Shown one piece after another: positions 18,299 to 27,700 of a stretch of DNA of 64,000 nucleotides. The notes below the pieces were generated by a model. That model had not been told where the DNA came from and did no database searches. It saw only the letters and a list, made by a program, of their open reading frames with translations. The translations under genes were made by a program, and so were the position numbers. The DNA is from Rhodospirillaceae bacterium. GTDB lineage: Bacteria > Pseudomonadota > Alphaproteobacteria > Rhodospirillales > Rhodospirillaceae. How positions within the stretch are numbered: position 1 is the first letter of the stretch; each line of letters opens with the position of its first letter. The DNA lies in contig JAVJSV010000012.1 in the NCBI GenBank assembly GCA_040219235.1, positions 372,001 through 436,000 of the forward strand. Reading direction: 5' to 3'.

Positions 18299-19702
18299 AT
18301 GGCTGCCTCTCAGCATCACGCCACACCTCAACTGCCAGAACGGACGACGGGTTTGTTTTTTGGACTGTCAGCCAGACTTCTCTGGTTGACCATCGCCTTT
18401 GTGATGCTCTGTGAAGTTTTTATTTTTGCACCGTCGATTGCACGATTCCGTGTCCAATATCTCGAGACCAAGTTGGACGCAGCCCATCTCACCTTAACAG
18501 CTCTTGAGGCGGCAGAGATGGTTGATCCTGAACTGCAACGCCGCTTGCTCAACCAAGCCGGTGTTCTGGGTATGACGGTTATTCGCCCTGGCATGCCTGC
18601 CCGTACGCTCGGGCCAGATATGCCTGCTCGAATTCCGTTGTTGTTTGATATTCGCGACGCCTCATTTGTCACACTGATCACAGATGCGATGAGTTGTCTC
18701 ATTCAGTCCAAAGATATGGTCATCGGCGCTACCGGTTGGTCGCCGTCAGATCCGTCTGTCTTGGTGGAAGTCATCTTGCCTGAGAAGCCGTTGCGGCAGG
18801 CATTGATCAACTACGGCGTTAGAATTTTTTTACTCAGCCTTCTCATATCAATGGTAACGGCTGCTTTGGTGTTTCTCAGTATTCAGTGGCTGGCTGTGCG
18901 ACCAATAAAACGCCTTACTGCAAACATGGTTGCGTTCCAAAAGGCACCGCAAGACCTAACAAAAATTATGCGACCTGGGGACCGTACGGATGAAGTGGGG
19001 ATTGCTGAGCGTGCCCTTACGGAGATGCAAGGCCAGCTTCGCACGGCACTAGCGCAACAAGAGCGGTTGGCAGATGTCGGGACGGCCGTGACCAAGGTAT
19101 CTCATGATCTAAAAAACATTTTGGCGACAGCTATGTTGGAATCAGATCGCCTTGAAAAATCGCAAGATCCGGAAGTGAGACGCATTACGTCTGGATTGGT
19201 GAAAGCCATTGATCGCGCCATTCGCCTGTGCACCAAAACACTCAGGTTTGCCAAAGAAGGTCCGCCCCGTGTTGATCGCTCAGAGATCCATTTGCAGCCT
19301 TATCTCGCCGAAATTAAATCAGCACTTGAGCCTGTTTTGGACGGTTGCGATGTCATTTTTACCTCCAATGACATCAATACAATCAACGCAGACCCCGATT
19401 TACTGCGGCGTGCCGTCGAAAATCTAGTTCGAAATGCGGCAGAGTCAGGGGCAACTCAAATCTCAGTTGATGTTAAGACCTCTGCTGGCGATGTGGTGTT
19501 CACGGTTTCTGACAACGGTCCTGGTTTGCCAGCCAAGGCGTGCGAAAATTTATTTGTGCCATTTTCGGGCTCCGCTAAGTCTGGTGGCTCAGGGTTGGGC
19601 TTGCCCATTTCCCGTGAAGCGATTCGCGCACAAGGAGGGGATTTGGTGTTACGCGAATCGTCGTCTGACGGTGCTGTCTTTGAGATTCGCCTTCCGGCAT
19701 AA
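18299..19702 (+). CDS. Membrane sensor histidine kinase
   Basis: A 467-residue protein with two membrane segments (about 25-45 and 175-200) bracketing a periplasmic sensor region, a HAMP-like linker (WLAVRPIKRLTANM), a phosphoacceptor region with VSHDLKNILA (His near residue 268) and a C-terminal ATPase domain with NLVRNAAESG, DNGPGLP and GSGLGLPISREA. It starts three bases after the flavoprotein stop, so it probably belongs to the same transcript. No response regulator gene is adjacent. The H-box has DLKN rather than the common ELRTP. Confidence 0.93.
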   Translation: MAASQHHATPQLPERTTGLFFGLSARLLWLTIAFVMLCEVFIFAPSIARFRVQYLETKLDAAHLTLTALEAAEMVDPELQRRLLNQAGVLGMTVIRPGMPARTLGPDMPARIPLLFDIRDASFVTLITDAMSCLIQSKDMVIGATGWSPSDPSVLVEVILPEKPLRQALINYGVRIFLLSLLISMVTAALVFLSIQWLAVRPIKRLTANMVAFQKAPQDLTKIMRPGDRTDEVGIAERALTEMQGQLRTALAQQERLADVGTAVTKVSHDLKNILATAMLESDRLEKSQDPEVRRITSGLVKAIDRAIRLCTKTLRFAKEGPPRVDRSEIHLQPYLAEIKSALEPVLDGCDVIFTSNDINTINADPDLLRRAVENLVRNAAESGATQISVDVKTSAGDVVFTVSDNGPGLPAKACENLFVPFSGSAKSGGSGLGLPISREAIRAQGGDLVLRESSSDGAVFEIRLPA

Positions 19703-19730
19703 GGGTCGGCATAAGGCTCGGCATAAGGGC
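19695..19730 (+). repeat. Three tandem 12-bp repeats across the histidine kinase stop codon
   Basis: CGGCATAAGGGT, CGGCATAAGGCT and CGGCATAAGGGC follow one another without spacing. The real stop TAA (19700-19702) lies in the first copy. As 12 is a multiple of three, each copy supplies another in-frame TAA. This looks like local replication slippage. Confidence 0.9.
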
Positions 19731-19840
19731 CAGTCATTATTGCGATGGCTCATGATTATGCAGGCCCTACCACGCAAACCGTGAATAGGGTAAACCCCGC
19801 TGCCAGAGATAAGCGCTAGCGCAAACCCGGAGTGTGATCC

Positions 19841-20671
19841 ATGAGTACAACCTCTCCAGCACTACAAAAACGCACCACAGTGCGTGAATTGTCCGCCCGC
19901 AAAGGCGAAGAGCCGATCGTTTGTATAACGGCTTACTCAGCGCCGATGGCAGTATTAATGGACGCCCATGTTGATGTGCTTCTGGTTGGCGATTCAATTG
20001 GTATGGTTTTGTATGGCTTGCCGTCCACGTTGCAAGTCACGCTTGATATGATGGCCAATCACGGGGCAGCGGTCGTGCGCGGCTCGCGCTCTTCAGCGGT
20101 GATCGTTGATCTTCCTTTCGGTTCTTATCAAAGCTCACCGGAAGCTGCGTTTGATGCAGCGGCATATATCATGGCTGAAACTGGCTGTGCTGGCGTTAAG
20201 TTGGAGGGTGGGTTGGTGATGGCGGAGACCATCTCCTTTTTGGTTGATCGCGGTATCCCGGTTATGGGGCATGTGGGAATGACACCGCAGTCCGTAAATG
20301 TGTTTGGTGGTTATAAGGCTCAAGGTCGCACAGATGAAGCTGCAGCTGCTGTCATGGCCGATGCAAAAGCTGTGGCAGAAGCTGGGGCCTTTGCCATGGT
20401 GATCGAAAGTACGGTCGAGCCCGTGGCCCGCGCTATCACAGAGGCTGTCGCCATACCGACCATTGGTATTGGGGCGTCGCCAGCCTGTGATGGGCAGATT
20501 ATCGTTGCAGAAGATGTGCTTGGTATCTTTCAGGATTTCACTCCCAAGTTCGTCAAGCGCTATGCGGATATCGGATCTGAGATATCCCAAGCCGTTGGTC
20601 GTTATGCTGACGATGTGCGCAGCCGCAAATTTCCGGCTGCCGAGCATTGCTACGGTGTTAAGAAGAAGTAA
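19841..20671 (+). CDS. panB: 3-methyl-2-oxobutanoate hydroxymethyltransferase
   Basis: First committed step to pantoate: adds a hydroxymethyl group from methylene-tetrahydrofolate to ketoisovalerate. The 276-residue TIM-barrel enzyme shows [28 protein letters not shown] and [11 protein letters not shown], all family motifs around the metal and substrate site. GGAG lies nine bases before the ATG. panC follows after seven bases. A perfect 10-bp palindrome GCGCTAGCGC lies just upstream (about 19813-19822) but has no assigned role. Confidence 0.97.
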   Translation: MSTTSPALQKRTTVRELSARKGEEPIVCITAYSAPMAVLMDAHVDVLLVGDSIGMVLYGLPSTLQVTLDMMANHGAAVVRGSRSSAVIVDLPFGSYQSSPEAAFDAAAYIMAETGCAGVKLEGGLVMAETISFLVDRGIPVMGHVGMTPQSVNVFGGYKAQGRTDEAAAAVMADAKAVAEAGAFAMVIESTVEPVARAITEAVAIPTIGIGASPACDGQIIVAEDVLGIFQDFTPKFVKRYADIGSEISQAVGRYADDVRSRKFPAAEHCYGVKKK

Positions 20672-20678
20672 CGCGATT

Positions 20679-21536
20679 ATGTCTGATTCTGAAACGTCGC
20701 TGACCATTGTTCGTGATGTCGATAGCTTGCGCCGCCGCGTAAAAGCCTGGCGCGCGGCCCAGCATTCAGTCGCGTTGGTGCCGACTATGGGGGCCTTGCA
20801 TGCGGGCCATTTGGCCCTTGTTGAGCGTGCGAAAGCGCTCGCCGACGAGGTGGTCGTGTCTATCTTTGTCAATCCAACGCAATTTGGACCAGATGAAGAC
20901 CTGGCGGCCTATCCGCGCCGCGAGGCTGAAGATTGGGGTTTATTAAACGCTGCTGGGGTAAGTCTTTTGTACATGCCCGATACGGTCGTCATGTATCCCG
21001 AGCATTTTCAAACCGAAGTCCGCGTTGTTAACGTCAGCCAGGGACTTTGCGGTGACCATCGGCCCGGTCATTTTGATGGCGTTGCCACGGTTGTCGCCAA
21101 GCTATTGCTACAGGCTCTGCCTGACTATGCCGTGTTTGGGGAAAAAGATTTTCAGCAACTTGCTGTCATACGGCGGGTGGTGACGGATTTGGATATTCCT
21201 GTTGATATCGTTGGGTTGCCGACGATCCGCGCAGAAGATGGTCTCGCACTGTCATCGCGCAACGCCTATCTGACTGAGGCTGAGCGTGCTCAAGCCCCAG
21301 CTTTGCATCGTGAATTAACGGCTGCGGCGACTGATATCGCTGCAGGGGCGGATGTTCAAGCCAGGTGCGTTGCTGCGGTTACAGCTTTGCTCGATGCTGG
21401 CTTTTCATCGGTTGATTATATTGAAGCTCGTGAAGCAGAGACACTCGCGCCGCTCTTAAGCGTTGGCCCCGCAGGGCGCGTATTAGGCGCAGCATACCTG
21501 GGAAAAGCACGTCTGATCGACAACGTGCCTATCTAA
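20679..21536 (+). CDS. panC: Pantothenate synthetase
   Basis: Joins pantoate and beta-alanine using ATP. The 285-residue protein has the nucleotide-binding PTMGALHAGHLALVERA with the HxGH motif, FVNPTQFGPDEDLAAYPR, FGEKDFQQL and the flexible loop LALSSRN. I start at ATG 20679, seven bases after panB. The frame extends further upstream but that part is panB read out of frame. Confidence 0.97.
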   Translation: MSDSETSLTIVRDVDSLRRRVKAWRAAQHSVALVPTMGALHAGHLALVERAKALADEVVVSIFVNPTQFGPDEDLAAYPRREAEDWGLLNAAGVSLLYMPDTVVMYPEHFQTEVRVVNVSQGLCGDHRPGHFDGVATVVAKLLLQALPDYAVFGEKDFQQLAVIRRVVTDLDIPVDIVGLPTIRAEDGLALSSRNAYLTEAERAQAPALHRELTAAATDIAAGADVQARCVAAVTALLDAGFSSVDYIEAREAETLAPLLSVGPAGRVLGAAYLGKARLIDNVPI

Positions 21537-21584
21537 GTTGATACGGTTGTTCTGCCGTAAAGCTCTAAAAAAAGAGGTGGGTGC

Positions 21585-22679
21585 TCAGCGGACGTAAATG
21601 TGGACTTCCGAAGACTGCGCCGCTGGGCTTGCCATAGCAGACAGCATCACCCGGTCAGACGGCAGTCCCATACCAGCTAAGGATCCCATGACCTTTTCCG
21701 CATTGCTGCGTGCGGACCCGGAAGACAGGCTTTGGGTGCCGGATCCTGGGCTGACGGCCACCAAATCAAACACCGCATCGGGGCGACGTTCGAGCGCGCG
21801 ACTGACGGCTTGGTACAGAGCCGGCTCGTAAGCTACGTCTTGGCGGTCAAAGCGAATCACAACCAGTGGCCGCCGCTGCGAAAAATCACCCGGCGTGGCC
21901 GACGCCATTTGCATGCCAGAAGACGATGCGCGTTGCGAGCCGTACAATTGACCCGAGTTGATGTCTCCGGCCAGTGCCATAAGGTTTTCACGCTCAGTGG
22001 CGACAAACTTCTGCTGACGACCAATGTCGGTCTTCAGTTCTGTTAATAAACGCTCGATGGTGACGGTGGTTTGGTTGACCTCATCCTCCAGGCCGCGCAG
22101 GCGGCGATGATCATCATCGACCGCTCCCGTCAGGCTGTAGGCGGCGCGGACACTATCTAACAAGTAAGACGACATGGCGGAGTCTGCCGCTACCTGGGCC
22201 GCAAGCTGGTTCATGCTGGCGATGTCGCCTTCAATACGATTCAACTGCTCTTGCGAGGAACGCCACTGGCTCATCAATTGCGGGTTGCCCGGTGTCGTAC
22301 CCACTTGCAGGCGGCTTTTTATGTTGCCGACCATGCCGTGGTAGGTTGAAGCGTTGCCAACGGTTTGTGACCGAATCGCTTCAAGCTGATTGTTGCGCAC
22401 CGAGAGAGTGCTGCGCAATTGGTTCAGCTCTGAATTAAACTGACTGACCTTCTGATTAACAAAAGTGCCAGTGTCCATCGTGGACATGCCGAATTGCCCA
22501 ACCTGGCCGCTTGAGGCAACAGGTGCTGGGCGAAATTCGCCAGAGCTCGCGACTGGTGCAGCGTTTGGTGGCTCTTCCCCAAAGGGAAATAAGGCATCAG
22601 TGGCGAAAGAACACCCGCCCAAGTTCAACAGCGCGCTCATTGAAATAATATGACGTGCGGACAGCCCCATTACATTCAT
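21585..22679 (-). CDS. Predicted lipoprotein with coiled coil and OmpA-like C-terminal domain
   Basis: A 364-residue protein with a signal peptide ending in a lipobox-like LNLGGC (Cys near residue 23), so probably lipid-anchored. The Ala/Pro/Ser-rich segment after it is followed by a long Gln-rich coiled-coil region (about 75-225) and a C-terminal domain (about 275-364) beginning VVIRFDRQDVAYEPAL. That domain has the OmpA-like shape of peptidoglycan-associated domains, including an SSGSARSNAEKV helix. It may tether the envelope to peptidoglycan. The start could also be the fourth-codon ATG. The OmpA assignment is from pattern, not from alignment. Confidence 0.75.
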   Translation of the reverse strand: MNVMGLSARHIISMSALLNLGGCSFATDALFPFGEEPPNAAPVASSGEFRPAPVASSGQVGQFGMSTMDTGTFVNQKVSQFNSELNQLRSTLSVRNNQLEAIRSQTVGNASTYHGMVGNIKSRLQVGTTPGNPQLMSQWRSSQEQLNRIEGDIASMNQLAAQVAADSAMSSYLLDSVRAAYSLTGAVDDDHRRLRGLEDEVNQTTVTIERLLTELKTDIGRQQKFVATERENLMALAGDINSGQLYGSQRASSSGMQMASATPGDFSQRRPLVVIRFDRQDVAYEPALYQAVSRALERRPDAVFDLVAVSPGSGTQSLSSGSARSNAEKVMGSLAGMGLPSDRVMLSAMASPAAQSSEVHIYVR

Positions 22680-23001
22680 CCTTTGTCTGTCCCCTGTCTC
22701 ACTGTAACTAGACCAGACTATTTGCCGTATTGGTCGATTATTGCAACAGCGAAAAGAGCGCTCGCCGATTTTAAGCGATTGCCCTCAACGCATTGAGGCA
22801 GAACCAGAATTCGGTTTTTCCCCTGCCAGATAGGAGTGTACGCAAAGTGCGGCAAGGGAACAAGCCGGATTTGGTTGCCTTTTCAAACTGGTTAATTTCT
22901 CAAAAAAGTCGTGTCTAGGCGCTAGATATGGAAATTATCCGCAATTTCCCTGGACAGAGCGGGGTCGGTTGAGTAGGACATCCGCTCCCGTCAGCGATGG
23001 G
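22680..23001. other. Intergenic region upstream of tRNA-Arg
   Basis: 322 bases without a supportable gene. It contains an inverted repeat GGAAATT/AATTTCC with a six-base loop at 22930-22949, not followed by a T-run on either strand. The region should hold the tRNA promoter and the promoter of the divergent lipoprotein gene, but no convincing -35/-10 pair stands out. Confidence 0.5.
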
Positions 23002-23078
23002 GCGCCCGTAGCTCAACTGGATAGAGCACCTGACTACGGATCAGGAGGTTAGGAGTTCGAATCTTCTCGGGCGCGCCA
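23002..23078 (+). tRNA. tRNA-Arg (anticodon ACG)
   Basis: A full cloverleaf of 77 bases including an encoded CCA. The acceptor stem is GCGCCCG pairing with CGGGCGC, the D arm is at 23011-23027, the anticodon stem is CCTGA/TCAGG with loop CTACGGA (ACG at 23036-23038), and the T arm contains TTCGAAT. A34 is expected to be converted to inosine so that CGU, CGC and CGA are read. The gene is the integration site of the element to its right and stays intact at this end. Confidence 0.97.
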
Positions 23079-23080
23079 AT
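23031..23080 (+). repeat. attL: left 50-bp copy of the element attachment repeat
   Basis: The repeat begins in the 5' strand of the tRNA anticodon stem and runs through the gene's 3' end to two bases past CCA. It is identical over 50 bases to 33088-33137. Tyrosine recombinases often cross over at the anticodon loop, which lies at the start of this repeat. Confidence 0.95.
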
Positions 23081-23144
23081 TCGCTTAAAATTATCAAATG
23101 GTTACGTAATTGCCCCCATTCGACATCGATGCGGGTTTTTCTTT

Positions 23145-23162
23145 GGGTACCAAATGGGTACC
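23145..23162 (+). repeat. Left-end pair of GGGTACC motifs, 11-bp period
   Basis: GGGTACCAAATGGGTACC is two GGGTACC units whose starts (23145, 23156) are 11 bases apart, 64 bases inside attL. The same 18 bases recur at 32940-32957 in the same orientation. The spacing of about one helical turn suggests binding sites for integrase arm domains or the excision factor. The gap 23081-23337 otherwise holds no supportable gene. Confidence 0.75.
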
Positions 23163-23337
23163 ACGAACCGTATGCGACCGTCTACGCCGGTCTTCCAAAA
23201 CGGGAATCGGACCAAGTCGAGCTTGGACACCCCCCCACACGCTCTCACCGTCTGCATCTGGCGGCTCGAGATAAAAACTGCCCGTCAGTTTGATTACATA
23301 CATACCAGTGCGCTGGGCCCTAAAGACTCAACTGAGA

Positions 23338-24603
23338 TTATTTAAACGCTTCATCTATTACTGGGCTACAGGCTGTCCATATATCTACAATGAGGTCTAT
23401 ACACTTGTTGGAACGAGTAACGTTGACCTTGTCGTATGGGGCTAGTGCACCAATTTGGACTTGGTAGTTACTCTCTCGTTTCTCGGTAAGCGCTCCAAAA
23501 GCCGCATCTAACCACCACGGTTGATACTTTACGGGTATCTTCTTTTTATCGGCCTTAAGATTTACTTTGATCGCCGTTCTCAAGTCGAATTGGATCGCAG
23601 CATCAATTGTAGGTGGTGATCTTTGAGATTTATAATGCCGTTGCTGGCCATTGAACCAAGGCTGAATATTTTCGTCCCAGGTACTCATGCTTTCCATATT
23701 TGCGACGACACGTGCTAGCAGGTGTTCGAATCCATCTTTATTCAGGCTACACAAATTCCTTCGAATATTGGGAGCTACGCTATTTGGAATAGTGAACATC
23801 ACGGATAATGTGTCCGCGTGTAATCCTAGTGTTAGATGCGGGGATTTGGTGAATGCCTTCCTGGACGCGGGTGAATTAAAACTCAAATAATCCCAAACAC
23901 GTTGTTCGTTTGTACCTGTAATTGCTGTTCTGCCGGGTGCATTGGAATCGACGTTAAGGTTTTGTGTTAAAGCTTTGCTGGCGCGAAGCTCGGCCATTAT
24001 CAGTTTTAATAATCTTTTGCCTTCGCCATAGGAGTATTGCTGATCGGCACTAAACGGTATGCCTGTAAACTCGGTAAGTGTCGATTGCTTCAATTGCCCG
24101 CCCTCACTCATTTTTACCTCGGCTACTTCAAAATACGAGGCGACCTGGCTAGCCCAATAACTTTTCTGCGAACTTGCTTTGAGCCACGCGTATATCTGTT
24201 TCCACGACAGAATTTTATCTAGTTCAATTGTGTTCTTGGGGTCAGTGAAGCCTGTTATGCCCACCAGAAATATTTGAGTAAATCCGCAGCGTGCCGCTGT
24301 CGCCCGATGCCTCTGGAGTTGGGATCGAGAGAAATCTGACTCAACCTTGCTCTCGATTAAAATGCACCAATCGTCTTCTGAATATATCCATCCATCCGGT
24401 AATCCGCGCTTTTCGTTTTCACTAGGCTCGAGTTGGCCAGGAACTGATTGCTCTGTGATTTGCAATGATCGTTTAGGCGCAACTTTTCCTGTTACGAGTT
24501 GAACAAAGCGAATGAGAAGTGCTTTGTCTTCTTTAAGCGCGGTGAGTAGCGCGTGACTTAGGCGGTTCTCAGGCTGTTGGTACTGATCAAAAATATTTCT
24601 CAT
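23338..24603 (-). CDS. PD-(D/E)XK nuclease-superfamily protein
   Basis: A 421-residue protein. The N-terminal 100 residues carry a PD-(D/E)XK-like site: Asp70 in GLPDGWIY, then Glu84 and Lys86 in LIESKV, followed by SQLQRH, which matches the helix after the core in many such nucleases. The N-terminus IFDQYQQPENRLSHALL is a recognisable lead-in of a family of nuclease-like proteins found with defence genes. The C-terminal 300 residues have no motif I can name. It lies 179 bases downstream of the restriction-modification gene on the same strand, so it may act with it. Its function is untested; the nuclease call rests on the motif. Confidence 0.72.
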   Translation of the reverse strand: MRNIFDQYQQPENRLSHALLTALKEDKALLIRFVQLVTGKVAPKRSLQITEQSVPGQLEPSENEKRGLPDGWIYSEDDWCILIESKVESDFSRSQLQRHRATAARCGFTQIFLVGITGFTDPKNTIELDKILSWKQIYAWLKASSQKSYWASQVASYFEVAEVKMSEGGQLKQSTLTEFTGIPFSADQQYSYGEGKRLLKLIMAELRASKALTQNLNVDSNAPGRTAITGTNEQRVWDYLSFNSPASRKAFTKSPHLTLGLHADTLSVMFTIPNSVAPNIRRNLCSLNKDGFEHLLARVVANMESMSTWDENIQPWFNGQQRHYKSQRSPPTIDAAIQFDLRTAIKVNLKADKKKIPVKYQPWWLDAAFGALTEKRESNYQVQIGALAPYDKVNVTRSNKCIDLIVDIWTACSPVIDEAFK

Positions 24604-24782
24604 CAGTATGTGTTTCTCGTTTCTTGTCCCATTTTATCTATTTTGAATTTCCCTGACGCCTAGCGCGTTAGTGCAGTTCTCTCGCTATAAGTTCGTGAGC
24701 TGTTTTGCGAAAATCTTTCAAGGCATGCCCAAATTGTTGGGCCCGCTTAGATGAACTATTAATGGCGGCTGAATACCCATGT

Positions 24783-27700
24783 TTATCCGATGATCTCTCG
24801 CTCTTCTTCTGAAAGGTTGTAAAGCTCGAAAATAACTTCGTTAAGGTCACATTCAGCTTTCTCGATTTCGACATCCAAAGCTGTGAGATCTTTCGTAAGA
24901 CTCTGTAACTGTTTTGAAGCGTCGATGTTATCGGTCATTGGCGTGGCCAAGAGCTTGCCTATCAGAGTCATGGCCTTGAATTTCTCCGTTACCGAGATCG
25001 TCTGAGCGAGGTGCTGCCAGTAGGTCAGGATATGCTGACCGTCGTTGTCATTGACGAACACCTTGTCTATGACAGCCACGCCGCCGATGGTAAACGACAA
25101 CTCGCCATCCATGAAACCGGCTGCGAGCTGAGCTGCCGGGGTCAGCCGGGCGTCGATGGCCTCAAGCTGCTCTTCGATTTTTAGGGTGCGCTGCTCCTTT
25201 GCCCATTTGGTCTTATCGCGTGCGGACAGGTCGCCAGGCGCTTTGGCCTTCCAGTGATCCGTGGAGCCAATCTGCGGGAACAGCCAGTCCTCATTGTGCT
25301 TCTTCACCGGACAGGTAGAGAAGCGCTTTTCCAAGGCCTTCAGCTTGTCACGGCGCTTGGTATGAAGCTCTTGCAGTGCCTTAGCCCGACCACCTACGTC
25401 CTTTTTCTGTTCCTTTGTTGCCTTCGGCACTGGTAGCGGCGCGATGAACTGTTTGTTGGCGGACCTGTAATCGTTCTGGAATGGCTTAGATGTTCGCCGC
25501 CAGACAAAGTTAGTGACAGGGCAATTCATAATGGCGGCAAGGAAATAGAGGTCTCCCTTTTCGGAGGGCATGATGCCGCCAACATCGACATTATCCAGAC
25601 AGAAACTGCCGTCACGGTCGATAGATACAAAAAGCTTGTGGATCAAGCGCGGGGCCATCAATTTGACCCCGTCCTGTTTGTCGATATTTTTGGGATAGAC
25701 CCAGCCCCACCATCCATCTTTGTTCATTTTTCCACCTTCGCGTCCACGCAACGTATCCTCGTAGCTCTGCAAATAATTCCAAGCATCAGGATATGTTGAC
25801 CTCAGTTCCTGTTCAGATATTACAGAAACCTGATCGTTACTGACTTTATATGGGAAGAGAATATAAGTGTCGGTATGGGGCGTGGCGTAGCGCTTGACTT
25901 CCGGACCAGAAACTAGCGGACGCATGATTGTGTCTTCAACTGTCATTTCGTATGGGTCACCGGATTTTGGACTGTGTAGATACGTATTCGGTCCAAGCTT
26001 TTGCAGGTGGTATATGTAGTCGGCGCTAGTCTGCACGCCGACGAAGATCGCCTTTGTGACTTTCTTATCACCGAGCTTCAAACAATCTTTCTGGAGTCTC
26101 CGAATAACCGCCCTCTCTTTGCCGGGAACAAAATCCCATGGCTCAGATTGCGGCAGTTCCTTGTAATTCATAGACCAGTTTGGGTCTTCCCAGTCCGGAG
26201 CATCAGAGACGGCACCATCATGGGCAAATACAAAGTGCAGGTCCTTCTTCTGCGTCTTGGAGTAAAATTGTAAAGCAGTGTAGGTAATAGCTTCGTCAAA
26301 GACCTGATAGCTTCCGAAGTCTATCCACCTGTCAAGATATGTGCCGTTGTACAGAAACTGTCGGAGGCCCTCGCCGTATTCGTTGTATCGCCAAAGACTT
26401 GGTGCGATGAAACCTAACTGACCTTTCTCATTAAGCAGGTGGATGGCTTTCTCGATAAATGGCAGAAACAGGTCGAAGTTGCCTTTCTGAGTACTTTGGT
26501 AAACGGCGCTACCGTCTGCGTTCTTCCCGTTACGCAAAAAGTCGGCAACTTCGGCATATTTTTTTCGAAAGTTCTGGAGCTTCACATATGGTGGATTGCC
26601 AACAATGCAATCAAATCCCGCGCCGTCCGGGTTGCTTTGATCAAACACCTTTGGAAATGCAGCTTCCCAGTCGAAGACGTTAATTTCATCCTGTTTATCG
26701 GCATCCAGTATTGATAGCTGTTTGAAATTGCCAAACTCCGGCCCAACCAGACTGTTGCCGTCGCGAATGTTTTCATCCAGATCACACAGGGCTTGGTTGG
26801 GTTTGGCGGTATGTAACCAGAGCGCCAGTTTCGTGATTTCGATGGATGATGGGTTGATGTCCACGCCGTAGATATTGCGGGACAGGATTTCACGGATTTC
26901 CAGTTCGGTGTTCACCTCAAACAGACTTTCGCCCTGCCGGGTGATCCGCGCATATTCCTGAGAAACTTTGAGGCGCTCTTTCAACAGGTATTCCAGCACA
27001 TGGATCAGGAATGCGCCTGAACCACAGGCAGGATCGCAGACCTTGAAATTGTTTAAGCGCTCTTTGTAGTTTTTTACTGCTTCGACATGATCGGTGAATT
27101 TCTGGCTCCTACCAGACGGCGGCATTTCCTTTTGTTTCCGGACATACTCATCGTCGCCTTCAATCTCGATGCTCCAACCGAGTTCATCACGGATTTCCTG
27201 TAGTCTGGTACCGATAGCTTCTTCAACAATGTGTTGAACGACCCATTCTGGTGTGTAGTAAACACCATCACGTTTGCGCTTGGTTTCCTTAGTCAGCGAG
27301 ACGTGACCGTCTGCTTCGGCCTCCAACGCCTCTAGTTCGGTGATAGACTGCTCAAAAATACGGCCAAGTGTGTAGAGCGTAATGGCGTTTTCACCGCTCC
27401 CAGAGGTTCCGAAATTGTAAACTGCGGACAGATAAAGCAGCGTTCTAGGGTGCTTCTTAATCGTTGGTCCGTCTTCGCCTTGGAGCTTCTCACAAAAGAC
27501 ATGGTTGGGGATAAACAGATCATCCAATTCCGGATCGGACTCAAATAATCCACCGTTGAATCTGTTGATGCGCTGGCCAAGAAATTTCTCGCCCTTGTCC
27601 ATTGCATGAAAAAGCTCTTTCAGTTTGTTCCATACATCTTGCGCGTTGGGGTCGTAATAGCTGGCCTTGCTGAAATCTTTTAGGAAGTCGCGCAAAGCAT

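Noticed and set aside
22930-22949. Rho-independent terminator GGAAATT/AATTTCC
   Set aside because: A T-run is missing on both strands, and the stem is short and AT-rich.
23094-23303. Open frame of 69 codons inside the left end of the element
   Set aside because: It spans the GGGTACC motifs, has no ribosome binding site and resembles no protein.
24668-24874. Minus-strand frame of 68 codons at the end of the restriction-modification gene
   Set aside because: More than 90 bases overlap the real gene in another frame, and the composition is not convincing. The gap 24604-24782 contains no better candidate.
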